This document shows, piece by piece, positions 11,242-23,719 of a stretch of 64,000 bases of DNA (the first letter of the stretch is position 1; each line of letters starts with the position of its first letter). The DNA is taken from positions 43,067,561 through 43,131,560 of the forward strand of contig NC_088775.1 in assembly GCF_954871325.1 (NCBI RefSeq), read 5' to 3'. Made by a program: the position numbers and the translations under genes. The stretch is from Gordionus sp. m RMFG-2023 (taxonomy: Eukaryota; Nematomorpha; Gordioida; Chordodea; Parachordodidae). The notes under the pieces are model-generated. The model saw only the letters and a list, made by a program, of their open reading frames with translations, had not been told where the DNA came from and made no database searches.

Positions 11242-11292
11242 CTGGAGAAGATGCAATCTCTTCACACTTATAAGTCAAAGGGGTATTAAATA
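11242..11292 (-). CDS. Possible penultimate exon of the same host gene
   Basis: 51 nt on the minus strand reading FNTPLTYKCEEIASSP, followed by a donor-like CCAG|GTGAAC at 11241. The exon would end one base into a codon, and the next exon at 10760 begins with the two bases that complete it, making Asp. The implied intron is 481 bp. The acceptor side (GCGGAG) has a poor pyrimidine tract. The family is unknown; support is phase only. Confidence 0.25.
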
Positions 11293-12079
11293 CTCCGCAT
11301 TTCCAAGATTATTTAGAATATAACATATAAGTTTTGAAAATCCGTTTATCAAATTATTCAAAGATTCGTGACCATTGCCATTTATGACGAAAACTATAAT
11401 TATATACTTTTTTTATAAAATTTTCATAAAATGCTTTAATTAGCTAAAACAAAAATTATTTTTAATATTCTATCAGTCACAATTATATTTTAGTATTTTG
11501 ACTTATAATTATCTTATGTTTCAGACTTTAGAAGAAGAAAAAACAAGCATTTACCAAATGGAAAAAATAATTTATTTTTATTGGTCCTGATTTTATGATT
11601 CACCAGCCTTTTAGGTTTAACAAACAATGTAATTTTTTTTTCTTTGACCAAAAAATCATTTAAATATAAATTAACATATAAATTAACATATCAATTAACA
11701 TATAAATATATAACGCCCTCTTGGGAATAAATAAATATAATCAGCAGGTCTTATTTTAAATGTTTCGATAAATTTGAATGATTTTAAAATAAAATATTAA
11801 TTAATAAATAATTGTAATCAAAAGTTTATTTAAATTTGAATTTTATATTATGAAAATAATATTAAAACAATAAAATGAACATTGTTTTCATAGATGACAC
11901 CATAATTGAGTTATTACTTTTTTTCTGTTAAATTCTTATATTAATATTCCTATAAGAATTTTAAATATATGTTAAATTACATTTGAAATAATATAAAATA
12001 ATATAGTGGTTATGCATATTTTTTTTGCCAATCAACTTAAAATAAATTACACAGCATCCAAATATGCTCGTACATCAAA
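11293..12079. other. No gene seen
   Basis: AT-rich, stop-filled sequence. A short ATATAAATTAACAT tandem motif occurs near 11665-11705. Further upstream exons of the candidate gene at 10.6-11.3 kb could be here, but I could not identify any. Confidence 0.4.
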
Positions 12080-12665
12080 CAGACATCTGCAAGGCCAGGC
12101 CTTTCGACCCGTCAAGATGTTTTGCACGTTATCTGGCTCGGTCCGTTAACAAAATTTGGCCCATTTTGGCCCGATAATTTTTTAAACTAATTTTCCGACC
12201 TGTTAATATGAAAAGTAAGGGCTGAACCGATATTTTTTTAGACGTATTTTCTGGCCAGCACAATATGTATGTCTAATTTTTCTTAATGCCAATTAAGACA
12301 CTTATATGTGTGGCTATCTATTTCCATACCAATCTTTTTATAAGTCAATTGTGTTTTGATATATGTATTGTGTAATTGTATCATATAATAAAAAACTTCT
12401 TCAGAGTGAATTCAATTAGCACTTTAGTTAGACAGTTATTAAGATACAAAGAAATAAGCATACTGTAATTTATTTAAAAATAATTCAAAAAAATAAATCA
12501 AAATTTTACTACCCAGGTTGCCCCATTAAAATTTTACCATAAATTAGAAATTTGCGAGGCCTGGCCCAATTATTTGTGTACAAATTTTCCGGTCCGACCC
12601 CCTCGTTAAATAAATTATTTGTTCGGTCCTCTAGCCTGGCTTTGGCCAGGCTTGGCAGATCTCTA
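12080..12665. mobile_element. Degenerate hAT-type MITE with GC-rich ends
   Basis: Left end CAGACATCTGCAAGGCCAGG and, on the opposite strand at the right end, TAGAGATCTGCCAAGCCTGG form imperfect terminal inverted repeats like those of the complete element at 58687-59003. Subterminal GGCCC/GGCCAGG motifs sit in otherwise AT-rich DNA. The flanking octamers (ACATCAAA and AAGATATT) do not match, so the target duplication is lost or the ends are displaced. Non-coding. Confidence 0.55.
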
Positions 12666-13687
12666 AAGATATTATTTATTCCAATATTTTCATGTCAATC
12701 ATAAATCTTATTTCAAGTTAAAATTAATTCACATTTTGCGTGTCTTCTTACATTTATTTAATATAAATTTAATATATAATATTACAGAAATTTCAAACGA
12801 AAAAACCTTTATAACTTTTTTAAAACTGTAACCGAACCGGAACTTTTAAAAATGTAAAACTTTTGCAGTCATTAAACTCTATTCATTTCATAAGACAAAT
12901 ATATTTACAAAATCAAAACAATAAAAGGTATATCGAAATAAAAAATTGAAATATAATCTTCTTTCGATCTATATATGTTATAAAATTTGAATGGCTAAAT
13001 TAAATAATAAAATAACACGAAGGTTATATTAAAATTAAAATACAAAAAGACAACTTAATCGAACAATAAATTTTTTTATTTTTCGTTCCTAAATCCGAAC
13101 CGTTATCTTCATATTTAATGGTTCGGATCCTTGGTCAAATCACCTTAAACAGTCCAAACTATAGAATCTGCCATTTAATGGATACTTTTTTTCTTAAGAT
13201 GTTATGGAATAATTAGATTGCTTAAGTTAAAATTTGTGTTTGAAAAAAAATCTTTTAATATATAATTTTTTTTAAATTGTGATTTCATCTTGAAAGTTTT
13301 TTTTATGCATCAAAATTACAAAAGATTTACTTTAAAAGTTTTTTTACTCGAATTATAACTATATTAAAATGATAATGATAGAGTAACGAAAGGTATCCTT
13401 CCCTTGATGATAATTTTCCTGGGGCAGTCTGGTCATATTTTGATGATGTTGAGGATAAGATAACAGTAATTCAAAACGAGAATTGGAAAACTGAGATAAG
13501 GATTGTGATTCTTTGTTTTAGGATTGATAGACTTCTAACTTATATTATCCTGTATTATAATAAGTATAATATTATTAGTTGTAAAGCAATTTCGTACATG
13601 ATTAAGAAGTTTCTTTTTTGTCTCTTTTTCTGAGATTGAGATAGATAGGTCGTAGAGCTTAGTCAATCGATTATCTCTCATAGCAAC
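12666..13687. other. No gene seen
   Basis: AT-rich sequence without a supportable reading frame or repeat. The segment just before 13688 is the target of the short LTR element. Confidence 0.5.
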
Positions 13688-14067
13688 TGTTAAATAATCT
13701 TATTTTGTTTGTTATACCTTTCGGTGATATAATTTTTATTTTATATTAACTTTTTTTTATATCATATTAACATTACATTTTTTTGATATCAATTTGTATT
13801 TTTATTTAACATAATTGGTTATTTTTTTATTGTTAAAAAAAAAGATATAAAAAGAATTTTTTTTGGATTAAAAGAAAATAATAAAATGTAATTCTTATAA
13901 ATAAAATGTAATTTGTAATAATAAAATAAAAATTATGACTTACATGTATATTCCAATAATATATAATAGACAATTCTATCTAAATACTTTATGGAGGCCA
14001 AATTACGTCTGAACTTCGCGTTATCAGCACGAATTCTATATTACGCTTTTATCGATTAAAATTCTTT

Positions 14068-14397
14068 ATGGATGCATTAAATAATTCCACATATATGGCC
14101 AAGTTCGTCAAGCTGGATTTCCCTAAATTTAGTAGCGATGACAGTGCTTATATAGGGAAATTGCAAAATTTCTTTGACACTAGCAAGATCTCCAACGGAG
14201 AAGCTGCTTTGTTTCTCCAAAGTCTTCCAGATGACGAATTCAATAACATTGGAGCAATTTGCACGGAGGCGGACTTCCAGGACCCAATCGCTCTTCTTGG
14301 CAAATTCAAGCTACAACATCCGTCAAAGACTGAGAACGCCAAACTCTCATTATTTTATGCTGCCATTCAAGGCAAGGATGAGACGTTCTCGGCTTGA
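14068..14397 (+). pseudogene. Gag-like N-terminal region of LTR-short-1 (fossil)
   Basis: The first frame after the left LTR, 109 residues beginning MDALNNSTYMAKFVKLDFPK. It is rich in the capsid-type pattern (FFDTSKISNGEAALFLQSLP, LGKFKLQHPSKTENAKLSLF). It resembles the N-terminal half of gypsy Gag proteins. The element is a fossil with at least one break in gag. Confidence 0.6.
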
Positions 14398-14516
14398 GTC
14401 ACACGCGTAGCACGACTCAATAAAGAATGCAAAGCATTCAGCGCATTCAGCGCATTATTGAGAAAGTGAGAGTTGCTTAGAATTCCAAAGATGTCAGGAA
14501 AGCGGTCAGGAGCTCT

Positions 14517-15632
14517 ATGACTATAGAAGATATTTACAATCTAGGTCTAGAGGAAGACACCGCAAAGCCAAGTGACATCAAGGGCGTGATAAAATTGTTT
14601 TATTTGAATGAATCACCTGGAGTACAAGAGGTCAATCACATGGGCGCCAAAAATAGCCACGTAACCATAAAACCCATTCAGGACTCTCATGCACATGGTA
14701 AATCTCTTATCAAGCAACCCCAGCTCATCAATGACAATCGCCACGGACAACATTTCTGTGAACGTTACGATGTACGCTGCAACTACTGCTGCGACAAACG
14801 ATTTGATGGAAGGCACGACAACTTCCACGACAATCGTTTTGATCAAAGCTACGATAATTGTCACTATAACGGCAACCGTTTTGACAATCGCAACGATAAC
14901 TACTATGACGACTCAAACACAGACCTTAAAGTATATAATCTGCAGAATTTGGAAGTGTACAATCTGGGGCTTAACGATATCAGATATGACGCGTACAACG
15001 TAACGGTGAGCATCAACAACACTATACTTCCGAAGCATACAGCTAAGACTATAAACATAACCACGATACGTAAGACAGATATGAAACTGGGAGGGTATGA
15101 TGGCAACGCCATCAAGGTATTAGGTCTGGTCAATGTGAACGTTAAGTTTAAAGGTAACTTACAAACGCTGGAGGCCATAGTGGTGGATTGTAATAAAATC
15201 CCCCTGCTAGGGCGTATGTGGCTCCACGCCTTCAACAACATATTAAAAACGTTCTTAGTGGGTAATGTAGATAATGATCTCGAGAAGGTAATCTTGAACA
15301 AAAAAAAAGACCTCGAATCAACTTACTCCTACAAACCCAAAATGATCAGACAAGAGAAAGTTCACTTGAAGCCCGATGTTGTGCCTAAGATCATACCTTC
15401 AAGGAGAAGTCCATGTGCCAAGATTGATGCAACGACTCAGAAATTGGATGGCTGGCTGAAGGACAACATAAACCTTGCTAGAGAGGAATCTAGATGTCCG
15501 ATGAAACCATGCACAAGCGATCCGATTGGGAAGTTAGCTAAGGGCTGCCTTCTTACCAAGCCATCGTTCGGTTTGAAAAAAGACTGCACCATGAGCATGG
15601 GTGGCGTATTGCGTGGCGATCATGAACGTTAA
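14517..15632 (+). pseudogene. Gag tail and retropepsin-like region of LTR-short-1 (fossil)
   Basis: 371 residues. A His/Asp/Asn-rich tract (about 75-125) follows the gag tail. A protease-like fold then runs from about 155 to 245, with KLGGYDGNAIKVLGLVNVNV and a terminal PLLGRMWLHAF, the typical end of gypsy proteases. After that comes a linker resembling the lead-in to reverse transcriptase (KIIPSRRSPCAKID). RT motifs themselves are absent and the frame passes into the 3' non-coding end. A similar protease block is found in the element at 42830-45389. Confidence 0.7.
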
Positions 15633-16000
15633 GGGCGTTACCACTCAACATATCCAAGGAAATCATAAGTCGAATTTCTTTGGAGGGTGGAATGTTAAAT
15701 AATCTGATTTTGTTTGTTATACCTTTCGGTGATATAATTTTTATTTTATATTAACTTTTTTTTATATCATATTAATATTACATTTTTTTGATATCAATTT
15801 GTATTTTTATTTTACATAATTGGTTATTTTTTTATTGTTAAAAAAAGATATAAAAGGAATTTTTTTTGGTTTAAAAGAAAATAATAAAATGTAATTCTTA
15901 TAAATAAAATGTAATTTGTAATAATAAAATAAAAAGAAAAATTATGACTTACATGAATATTCCAATAATATATAATAGACAATTCTATCCAAATACTTCA

Positions 16001-18238
16001 GCAACCAACTGGATTTGTGATTTCTTCAATCTTTAAAATTTCTTGACCACATGGTATCATTTGGATTTTTAATCTTTAAAACCTGAATACCGTCATTTAA
16101 TAATCAGACCTATACTCGTGTTTTTTGAATAAAGAAATTGAAGTTACTGCGGTTAAAGCTTACGATAGGCGAATAAAAAATGTATTTCTTGTATTCTTTT
16201 TAATACAATTTTAAACATAAGCTAATCTCTCAACTCTCCCATTATAACATGAATAGGAATAATTTGGTGTTGTATATTATGTTGTAAACTTTCCTCTAAC
16301 TCTCGCTAATAGAAAAACTAAATTTTTGTAACTTATCAGGTTATAGTATGTTCTATCCTCAATTGTGACTTTAAAGCCATCGTTTAATAAAAGGTACATT
16401 TTTGAACGTTCTAGTCTTTTCTTTTTTTAGGAACTCATAGTATCTGGAGATATGATATCGGACGTAACAGAAAAACTAAAGCCCAAGCCATATTAATTAT
16501 AGTAATTTTTATAATATCCGTTATTGATATTTATAATTAATATCAGAGGCCTGCAGGTCAGTCCCTGTACACGGGCTGGGCCGTATTTTAATTTTTTTAA
16601 ATATACCCGGGCCCATAAAATTTTTTTAAATACCCAGGCCGGGCCGTATATATTTTAAAACCGAATATTTTAAATCGCCATTATTTGCCATAAAGATTAT
16701 AAATAAATGTGAAATATTTTTAAAAAATCCGGGTCGGGCCGTGCAATATTCAATAAATTTTGCCATATTTATGCTTATAGTTGTAAGAATGCGAAAAATA
16801 TATATAAGAGCTTAGGCAAATTGTGGCTTCTTAAAGGACTGTTGAATTAATTTTTACACTGAGCCGCTATAAGTTCTGGCACGGCGGTAAAATAATGTAT
16901 AAAAAACCCCTATATATTTTTTTTTAAATTTTTTAAGCCCTTATAAAGTAGAACAGAGCATCAAGACTTCTAAGCCAGTAATTCTGAAACCCACTCTCTC
17001 CGATGACTAAAATAAAATGGATACTAAACATGAATTGAGAGTACTCATTGAGATTTTAATGAGGCCATATATTTGCTCTCATGTAAATAAAAACGTAAAT
17101 TAAATAACTTTCATGAGTGTAGTTTCTTTGCCGATGATAAGATTGGCTATTTTGAATTATTTTGTTTTTACTCTATATTCTAATTTTTATTTTATTATAT
17201 TTTCTAAAATTATTTTAATATTATCTTTTTTCATTGAACGGGTAGTTCGCTTCTTGGGTTTTCCAAAAAAAGTAATATTTTAAACGAAAGCTTGAATAAG
17301 AACAACCCTAATTTACATGGATCGCTATAATAGGAAAGTGTGTATTGATATGATTTTCTTCCTTCCCTATAAGTTAAAATATGTTTTTATTAATCCTTTT
17401 GATGCCGATTTAAACAATTCTATCTATTCGTATTAAGAGTCATACTTACTTCTTTAATCCTACTTGTAATACTGTTATATTATAGGAATTAATAAATTAA
17501 AATATTATATATTTTGGTTATTGAATAGTATTATGTTTTAATTTATGTAACGCGCATTCATTTAATTCCGTTTATTCAAATTATATTTTTATTTTAGTTT
17601 TATAACTTAACCTTTTAATTTTATATTCTAATTTTAGTTTGTAAAAATATTATATAACCCATAAGAAATATAAATAAAATGATCATTTTTATATATCTTT
17701 CTAACTTTGGCTATGGGCGTTTTATAATTGACAAACTAGAGGTACTTTCTTTTTTTTACGAATTGATTATGAGGAGCGATTTCTCGTTTTCGTTTATTGT
17801 GATTTCTAAAGTGTTTTCGGCTATCGAGGTTTAGATAGGAATAATAATCACTTTAATTAAAGTCTATTGATGATATGTTTTAAATTGTTCCTATTAATAC
17901 TTCCTTTCCCGGCTAGATCTCAGAATCGTCAAATCTATGTTTCAAATGGTTAATAAGACTTCTTTATAAACCTAATTTGTTTTCGCTAAATATCATGTTT
18001 TTTTTAATAATGATACCTGGTACCCGTTTATCTTCTTTAAAATCTTTCGGGTAAATTATCTTGTTTACATTTTAAAAAATCCTGTTAATTAAGGAATGTA
18101 TGGATAAGGATAAATGAGTTTTAGTAATTGTTATGGAGCTATTGGTTAAAACATTTAAGCATAATTGAACAAAGATATTGTTTCGTTGTTATTTGCGGAA
18201 TTTCGATAATAAAGAAATTCCTACATCTGGGCCATTCC
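16001..18238. other. Mostly featureless; one hAT-type end at 16544-16750
   Basis: No gene seen. From 16544 a CAGAGGCCTGCAGG end is followed by GGGCCGG-rich subterminal motifs to about 16750, like the GC-rich MITE ends elsewhere in the window. No partner end or target duplication was found, so it is probably a truncated copy. Confidence 0.45.
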
Positions 18239-20178
18239 ACGTCAAATCGATCACGATTCGGCCGACCCCTTTTAAAATTGTTAAAAATTTCTGGAATTAT
18301 TTAGATAGGCAAAAGAGTGAGCCGTTTATTTTAGCTGGCTAGCACACCTGGTTCTCGAGATATAGGGGCTCAAAGGTACAAAAAAGATCCACTTTGGAAT
18401 CTGTAAAATTTTTAAAAAGCTTATATCTCAAAAACTATTTATAGTAAAAAATATTATTATATGCTAACAAAGAATAATAAATATTGGCGCCATTATAGGC
18501 TTAACATCCGGTTTGCCTAAATTGCTTTACCTGTATTTTTAAGCAAAATAGTGAGTTTGTTTTCGAATTTTTTTTATTGTTTTTATTTAGACACCTTTAC
18601 TAAATATATATACAATATCAAAACCTTGGCGACGCTATCGACTCCAAAAATTGACAAAAAAATAGATGGCGCTTTATAAAATTACGGATTATGGTTAAAA
18701 TTTTGCTGCTAATTTATCAATTACCAGATATTTTCACTTTTTATATTAAAAAATTTTGATTTTCTATTAAATATACTAATTAACTGAGGAGCAGAGTGGG
18801 CATATGCCCATTAGACACTTAATAATGTAACAAATTTCCAATAATAAATATCTTTCATATAATTTTTTTAATTTTTAAGGTATCTACAATTTCATCGAAT
18901 TTTTGATCATTTGATGAAGAAAGATAATGGTATAATTTCAGTCGTTAAAACTTTTTTTTTACTCTAGATATTTTTTTCTTCGAATATTTCTTTTCACATA
19001 AGCGTTTTCTTTTAATGAGAGATTCCCCATTTGATTGTAGGGATATATTAATGTTATCAATAGCGTCGTGATTAATTATATGAAGGGGGGAATCAATATC
19101 TACATTGTCATTTGTAGTATAATGAATGTTTGATAATTTTTGTCGCCATGAAGAGCATATTAACATATCTAAAATGAATGGTAATTTTTTTAGGTCATCC
19201 ACTTAGATCCTCGCGATAATAAGCATGTCTCTGTAGATTAAATGGGTTGCAACATTTTAATATTTGGTACGTCCATCTGTGATATAGAATAAAATTTTAA
19301 TTGATCTACACCTAGAATACATGTTTTTGCACTCTCCAAATCCAGATTGTTATTGGTAGACAGACGATAAAATTAATCTGAACGGACAGGTTAAAATTAT
19401 TTCTCAGAAAGAGAGATCGTTTTAAACAATTTATTTTGTAAAATATAATCGAATATATGCCTAATATTTTTACTGCAGCTGTTATATATTATCGAGCTAA
19501 TAAGTCATTCGCTCGCTAAAGTAGCAAAGTAGAGATCTAAAAAATGTAAACATTTTAAGGATAGTGGGAGGGGCAGGGGGGGGGGCAGAACTGGAAATTT
19601 TATCACAATTCTTATAAACGTATCAATATTTTCATTTTCCTTAAGAATAATATTTTTCAACCATTAGGGCCATCTACTTTTTTCTTTAATTTTTGGTAAA
19701 AATGTATATTATGGAAAAGTCGATAGTGTGCCAAGGTTTTGGCATCGTATATATATTTATAAAAGGTGTCTAAATAAAAAGCAAAAAAAAATTCTAAAAC
19801 AAACTCACTATTTTGCTTAAAAATACAGGTAAAGAAGCAATTTAGGTACCGGATGTTAAAAGTCTATAATGGCGCCAATATTTATTATTCTTTGTTAGCC
19901 CATTAGAGAATTTCCTTACCTACAAAATGATATATTATAATCTTTTTTACTATAAATAGTTTTTGAGATATAAGCATTTTAAAAATTTTACAGATTCCAA
20001 AATGGCTCTTTTTTGTACCTTTGAGCCCCTATATCTCAAGAACCAGGTGTGCTAGAGAGCTAAAATAAACGGCTTTCTCATTTCTTTACCTATCTAAATA
20101 ATTCCAGAAATTTTTAACAATTTTAAAAGGGGTCGGCCGAAAAAGTGCCTTTTTTGATCGATTTGACATGGAATAGCC
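18239..20178. mobile_element. Non-autonomous DNA element with inverted arms of about 400-460 bp
   Basis: Left arm 18239-18650 and right arm 19715-20178 are inverted copies. The left begins GGGCCATTCCACGTCAAATC and the right, read inward from its end, GGCTATTCCATGTCAAATC. Both continue with CGGCCGACCCCTTTTAAAATT, the block around TATATCTCAAGAACCAGGTG and the repeated GGCGCCATTATA segment. The middle (18650-19715) has no recognisable gene; an 85-residue minus-strand Lys-rich frame there is not convincing. No transposase is present. The target duplication is uncertain (short ATC at most), so I do not assign a superfamily. Confidence 0.75.
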
Positions 20179-20545
20179 ATCGATGATACACATTTTTTTA
20201 TTTTTTTAACTTTTAAAAGTTTATACTATGCGCTCCGCTTTGCCGTTTAATTGTGCATAATAAAGAGCATTATATACATTTAGATTAATAAATGTTTGCA
20301 AAATATACTGATTTTTTGACTTTGAAAGGGGTCTTATCAATAGTATGGGGTATTCAAATGACTTAAGGTTTTAATAATACTTTTCCTACTTCCATAAAAT
20401 TATTTGAGGAAAGATTTTGTATTTCTGGCTCTTTACTGAAATTTTATATTATCACTTGTAATCGAAGATAACCAGTACAGAGTTATTATAATAAAAGAAC
20501 ACTTGAAAAAACAGGTCCCTACAATTGTCCTTCAAAAACAAGGCC

Positions 20546-21790
20546 TAGTGTTGTTAAACGACTCAGCCGAGTTGGCTTAACCATGACTCAAGTCGAGTTT
20601 TGAGTCTATTAGTCGACTCGTTTTTACGACTCGAGTCGTGAACTCAAGTCGCGACTATGGGACAAGCCAAGCCTAATTGATTTATAGTTATTATTATTTT
20701 AATTTTATTTATGTTACTCGACTAATAAGGCAATTTTTTTAAAAAAGAAACCAACCTTATTCTAATATATAAATAATATATTGTAATGTTTAATGCAGAG
20801 ATTCGAACCGAACAGGAACCCGAAGAAGAAAAACAAGGATTTTGAAAAATTGAACCCAAACCGAACCTGAACCCCGTTTATAAAATTTCTAAAACCCCGC
20901 ATCGAACCCGAAGATTTTTTTGTTTTTTGAACTAGGGTTCAATCCGGTTCAGTGAATTTTATATTTAAAATCATATATTAAGATATTTGTACTACAATTG
21001 TAAATACAAATATTAATAATTTAAATTAGATTTTTTAATATTCAATTTCTTTATATAAACATAAATCCTTAAAAGATATTACTTAGTGATAATGATAAGA
21101 TTTGTACTAATATCTTAAATCGCGTTTATTAGCTATATAAATTAAAAAATAGAGGCCGGGCCGTGCAAAGGGTACCTCAGGTCTCTGATTTATATATATG
21201 GAAAAAAGGTAAAAAAAATAAAAAGTTCGCAAGAAACATTAAATACTAAAGAATAATTTCGAATATTTACAAATCAAACGTGTAACTGAGGGGGGGGGGG
21301 GGGGGTGTATATTTTTTTTAAAAAACAAAATTAAAAATGATCTTATTCATTATCATTAGTGTTGTTAAAAGGCTCGATTTGAACCAATTTTTAAAAACGG
21401 CCACCCAATATTTTAACTAGAAAAATATTGCAAAATCCTTGGGATTTCGTTAAAATATGTAGAAATCTTTATTCCATCTGTGAGCAATATTCAATCTTGC
21501 GTAATATTTTTTTGAATAAAATATTGATTTAGCCGTTTTTAATAATCGGCTCAAAGCGAGAACACTTATTATCATGAATCATTAAATGATATGATATGAT
21601 TCAAAGTCAAACTTATCATTTTCAATTAATTTGATTTCTTATTCGATTTCAATTACCATTTCATTTAATATAAACATTACAATATTATTATTTATATAAT
21701 ACAATAAGGAATAAAAAACATGTTTGGTTTCTTTTTCAAAGAAATCGTTATATAAATCGAGTAACATAAATAAAATTAAAATAATAATAA
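20546..21790. repeat. Cluster of degenerate hAT-type ends with an inverted pair of AT-rich blocks
   Basis: Starts with a TAGTGTTGTTAAACGACTC end at 20546, followed by GACTCGAGTCG-type repeats. An AT-rich block at 20685-20795 is repeated in inverted orientation at 21675-21790 (both contain GAGTAACATAAATAAAATT on one strand). Between them lie a CAGAGATTCGAACCGAAC end (20794), a GGCCGGGCC/AGGTCTCTG end (to 21190) whose flanks do not match it, and the complete MITE at 21357-21567. Probably several small elements inserted into one another. Non-coding. Confidence 0.5.
21357..21567. mobile_element. 211-bp hAT-type MITE with perfect 8-bp duplication
   Basis: Left end TAGTGTTGTTAAAAGGCTC and right end (other strand) AAGTGTTCTCGCTTTGAGCC are imperfect inverted repeats, each leading into AAAAACGGC. 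The octamer ATTATCAT occurs directly on both sides (21349-21356 and 21568-21575). Eight-base duplications and TAGTGTT ends are hAT features. No coding capacity. Confidence 0.85.
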
Positions 21791-21889
21791 TCAAAACCAA
21801 GGTATTCGCCCAATCGAAGTAGGGTCTTTTTCCGAAAAGCTGTTTCTAAAATCATTGCCACGAATCAAGTAGTCTCTTTCCTCATTCCT

Positions 21890-22260
21890 GTCGTCACTCC
21901 AATTAGGGCTTGGCGTTCCCGGAGGCGCATATTCTGCTCATCTTGCCTGCATAACTATAGCAAATAGCATTAATGATGACGTTATTCTAAAACTTGATTT
22001 TAATATTGCCTTCAATAAAATAGAAAGTCAACACTTCGTTCCTTTGTTTTGCAACAAATATCCTGAATACTCATCATATATTCTCCAGAGCTATTCAAGC
22101 TGTACATTTTTAAAATACAATAACATAATCAAATCTCAAGAGGGGATCTAACAAGGAGATCCCGTAAGCCCTGCCCTCTTTTGCATTGGGATACACAAAA
22201 TAATTCAGAAAGTCCAAATCCATTCTTAATTCCTGGCATCTCGATGATGGCATTGTTGCG
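21890..22260 (+). pseudogene. LINE (non-LTR) reverse transcriptase fragment
   Basis: The plus strand reads QLGLGVPGGAYSAHLA, then ILKLDFNIAFNKIESQHF (RT motif A with the catalytic Asp), then QGDPVSPALFCIGIHKII (motif B). After a frame change near 22225, WHLDDGIVA corresponds to the catalytic YLDDG of many animal LINEs. There is an in-frame TAA between QEGI and QGDP and another after motif B. The 5' part, the endonuclease and the 3' tail are missing, so this is a dead, truncated copy. It ends where the hAT element at 22360 starts. Confidence 0.8.
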
Positions 22261-22844
22261 AGTAGTGTTGTTAATTTACTTGGTCGTAAGATTTACAACC
22301 CAATTTTGTGCTCAGGACTGCTCTAAGCACAACCCTAGCCCAGACCCAGGGTTCAGACTCAGAGTTGCCAGGTCAAAATTTTCAAATTGCGGGAGAAATA
22401 TGAAAATTGTGGTAGAGATATAAAAATTGCTAAAAAAAATTTTTTGCGGGTGGTTGGAATTTTGAATTGACTTCTTATTATTTTTATAATAATTAGTTTA
22501 TAATACAAAGTCATTAACTATTTTTCAAAATAAAATAGTTAATTTTAGTACGAGACAAAATTTTTAAATACTATCTTTATTACTAAAATAACATCTTGAT
22601 TTATTAAAATATATTAATTTTATATATAAAAAAAACGATTTTAATTTTACAGCGTAAAAAATATATCTCATGCCAAAGTCCCTCAAAACTACCGCAATTG
22701 GAAATCTACCGTGTCTTTGTGTATAACATTACAGGGAAGCGCTTAATTATCACATATCACTTTTAAATACTTAATAAGGTGATATTATACTTATTTCAAA
22801 TAATTATTTTATTTAATATAGTTCAGTTATATTATTAATATAAT

Positions 22845-23663
22845 CAGGGATCCAAACTGAATCTGAAACGAACCATTAAACTGCTAAAAAATGGAATTTT
22901 TTATCGAACCTATACCGCTAAAAAAATTTCTAGCCTAACCTGAACCGAACCGCTAAAATGCCTCTGAACCGGTTCGAGTCTCATAATTTTATACTTATAA
23001 AATAATGTGTAAGTTATTACTAGTATATTGCAAAAATTTTAATTATTTCAAATTGTTTTAAAAATTATTATCAATGACATTTGATTGCTAAGTGTCAGTC
23101 ATAATTTTTATAAACTTTAGTGTATAGCCATTTTATACATTTTTTAAATATTTTAAGCTCATAAATTATAATGCCTAGAGAAAAATTAAACCCAATATAT
23201 AAATTATCAACATATAGTATTATAAATGATACATCAAACTTATATCATACTGGCAGTGCCGGCTCTAAGTTAATGTGGAAGGATGTTTTTCAACAATTAA
23301 ATATATATATGAGACGAATTTTGAATGTGCGGCTTAATAAAAAAATTTTAAGTAATTGTTCATATTAAAATTAATCATTGATATTTATTTGTTATATTTA
23401 TAAATTAAATATTATTTTATAATGTGCAATTAATAAAAATAAAGGTTTTTATGTATGTGTTTTTATTTTAATTATGAAATAAATAAAAAATTCTTCCTTA
23501 CACATAATTCGAATGTAGGTTTGAATATAAAAGTGTTCAAAACGGTTTTTAGAGGCTCGAACCGAACCAGTATTTTTATTTTTGCGAACCGAACCTGAAC
23601 CTTGAACAGTTATTTTTATCCGAAGCTGAACCGACCCGATATTTGCTTTGGTTTGGATCCCTG
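22845..23663. mobile_element. 819-bp hAT-type non-autonomous element nested in hAT-D
   Basis: Ends CAGGGATCCAAACTGAATC and (other strand) CAGGGATCCAAACCAAAGC. Flanking octamers AATATAAT and ATTATAAT match at 7 of 8 positions. Subterminal GAACCGAACC-type motifs are seen at both ends. A 65-residue frame at 23171-23368 is not recognisable and is probably chance. Confidence 0.85.
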
Positions 23664-23719
23664 ATTATAATCAGTGCAGGGGAGTGTATTTACATCTGTT
23701 GCAAAACAAAAAATATTCT

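Larger units (their letters stand above)
13688..16000 (+). mobile_element. Short gag/protease-only LTR element (LTR-short-1)
   Basis: A 2,313-bp element with LTRs at 13688-13991 and 15693-16000, both starting TGTTAAATAATC, the right one ending CTTCA. A perfect 5-bp duplication GCAAC lies at 13683-13687 and 16001-16005. The primer-binding site TGGAGGCCAAATTACG directly follows the left LTR, and the purine tract GGAGGGTGGAA precedes the right LTR. The interior has only gag-like and retropepsin-like coding with the first part of a reverse-transcriptase lead-in; the RT, RNase H and integrase domains are absent. It is therefore non-autonomous, an internal-deletion or LARD-like derivative. By eye the LTRs differ at about 3 percent of sites, so it is moderately young. 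Some coding parts are broken. Confidence 0.93.

Noticed and set aside
12080-12665. A young MITE insertion
   Set aside because: Ends are recognisable but the flanking octamers differ, so age and exact limits are uncertain.
18945-19202. An 85-residue minus-strand gene inside the long-armed TIR element
   Set aside because: Lys-rich tail, no motif, single short frame in AT-rich DNA.
20794-21190. One complete hAT element
   Set aside because: Left and right ends belong to different motif types (GAACC versus GGGCC), and the flanking octamers do not match.
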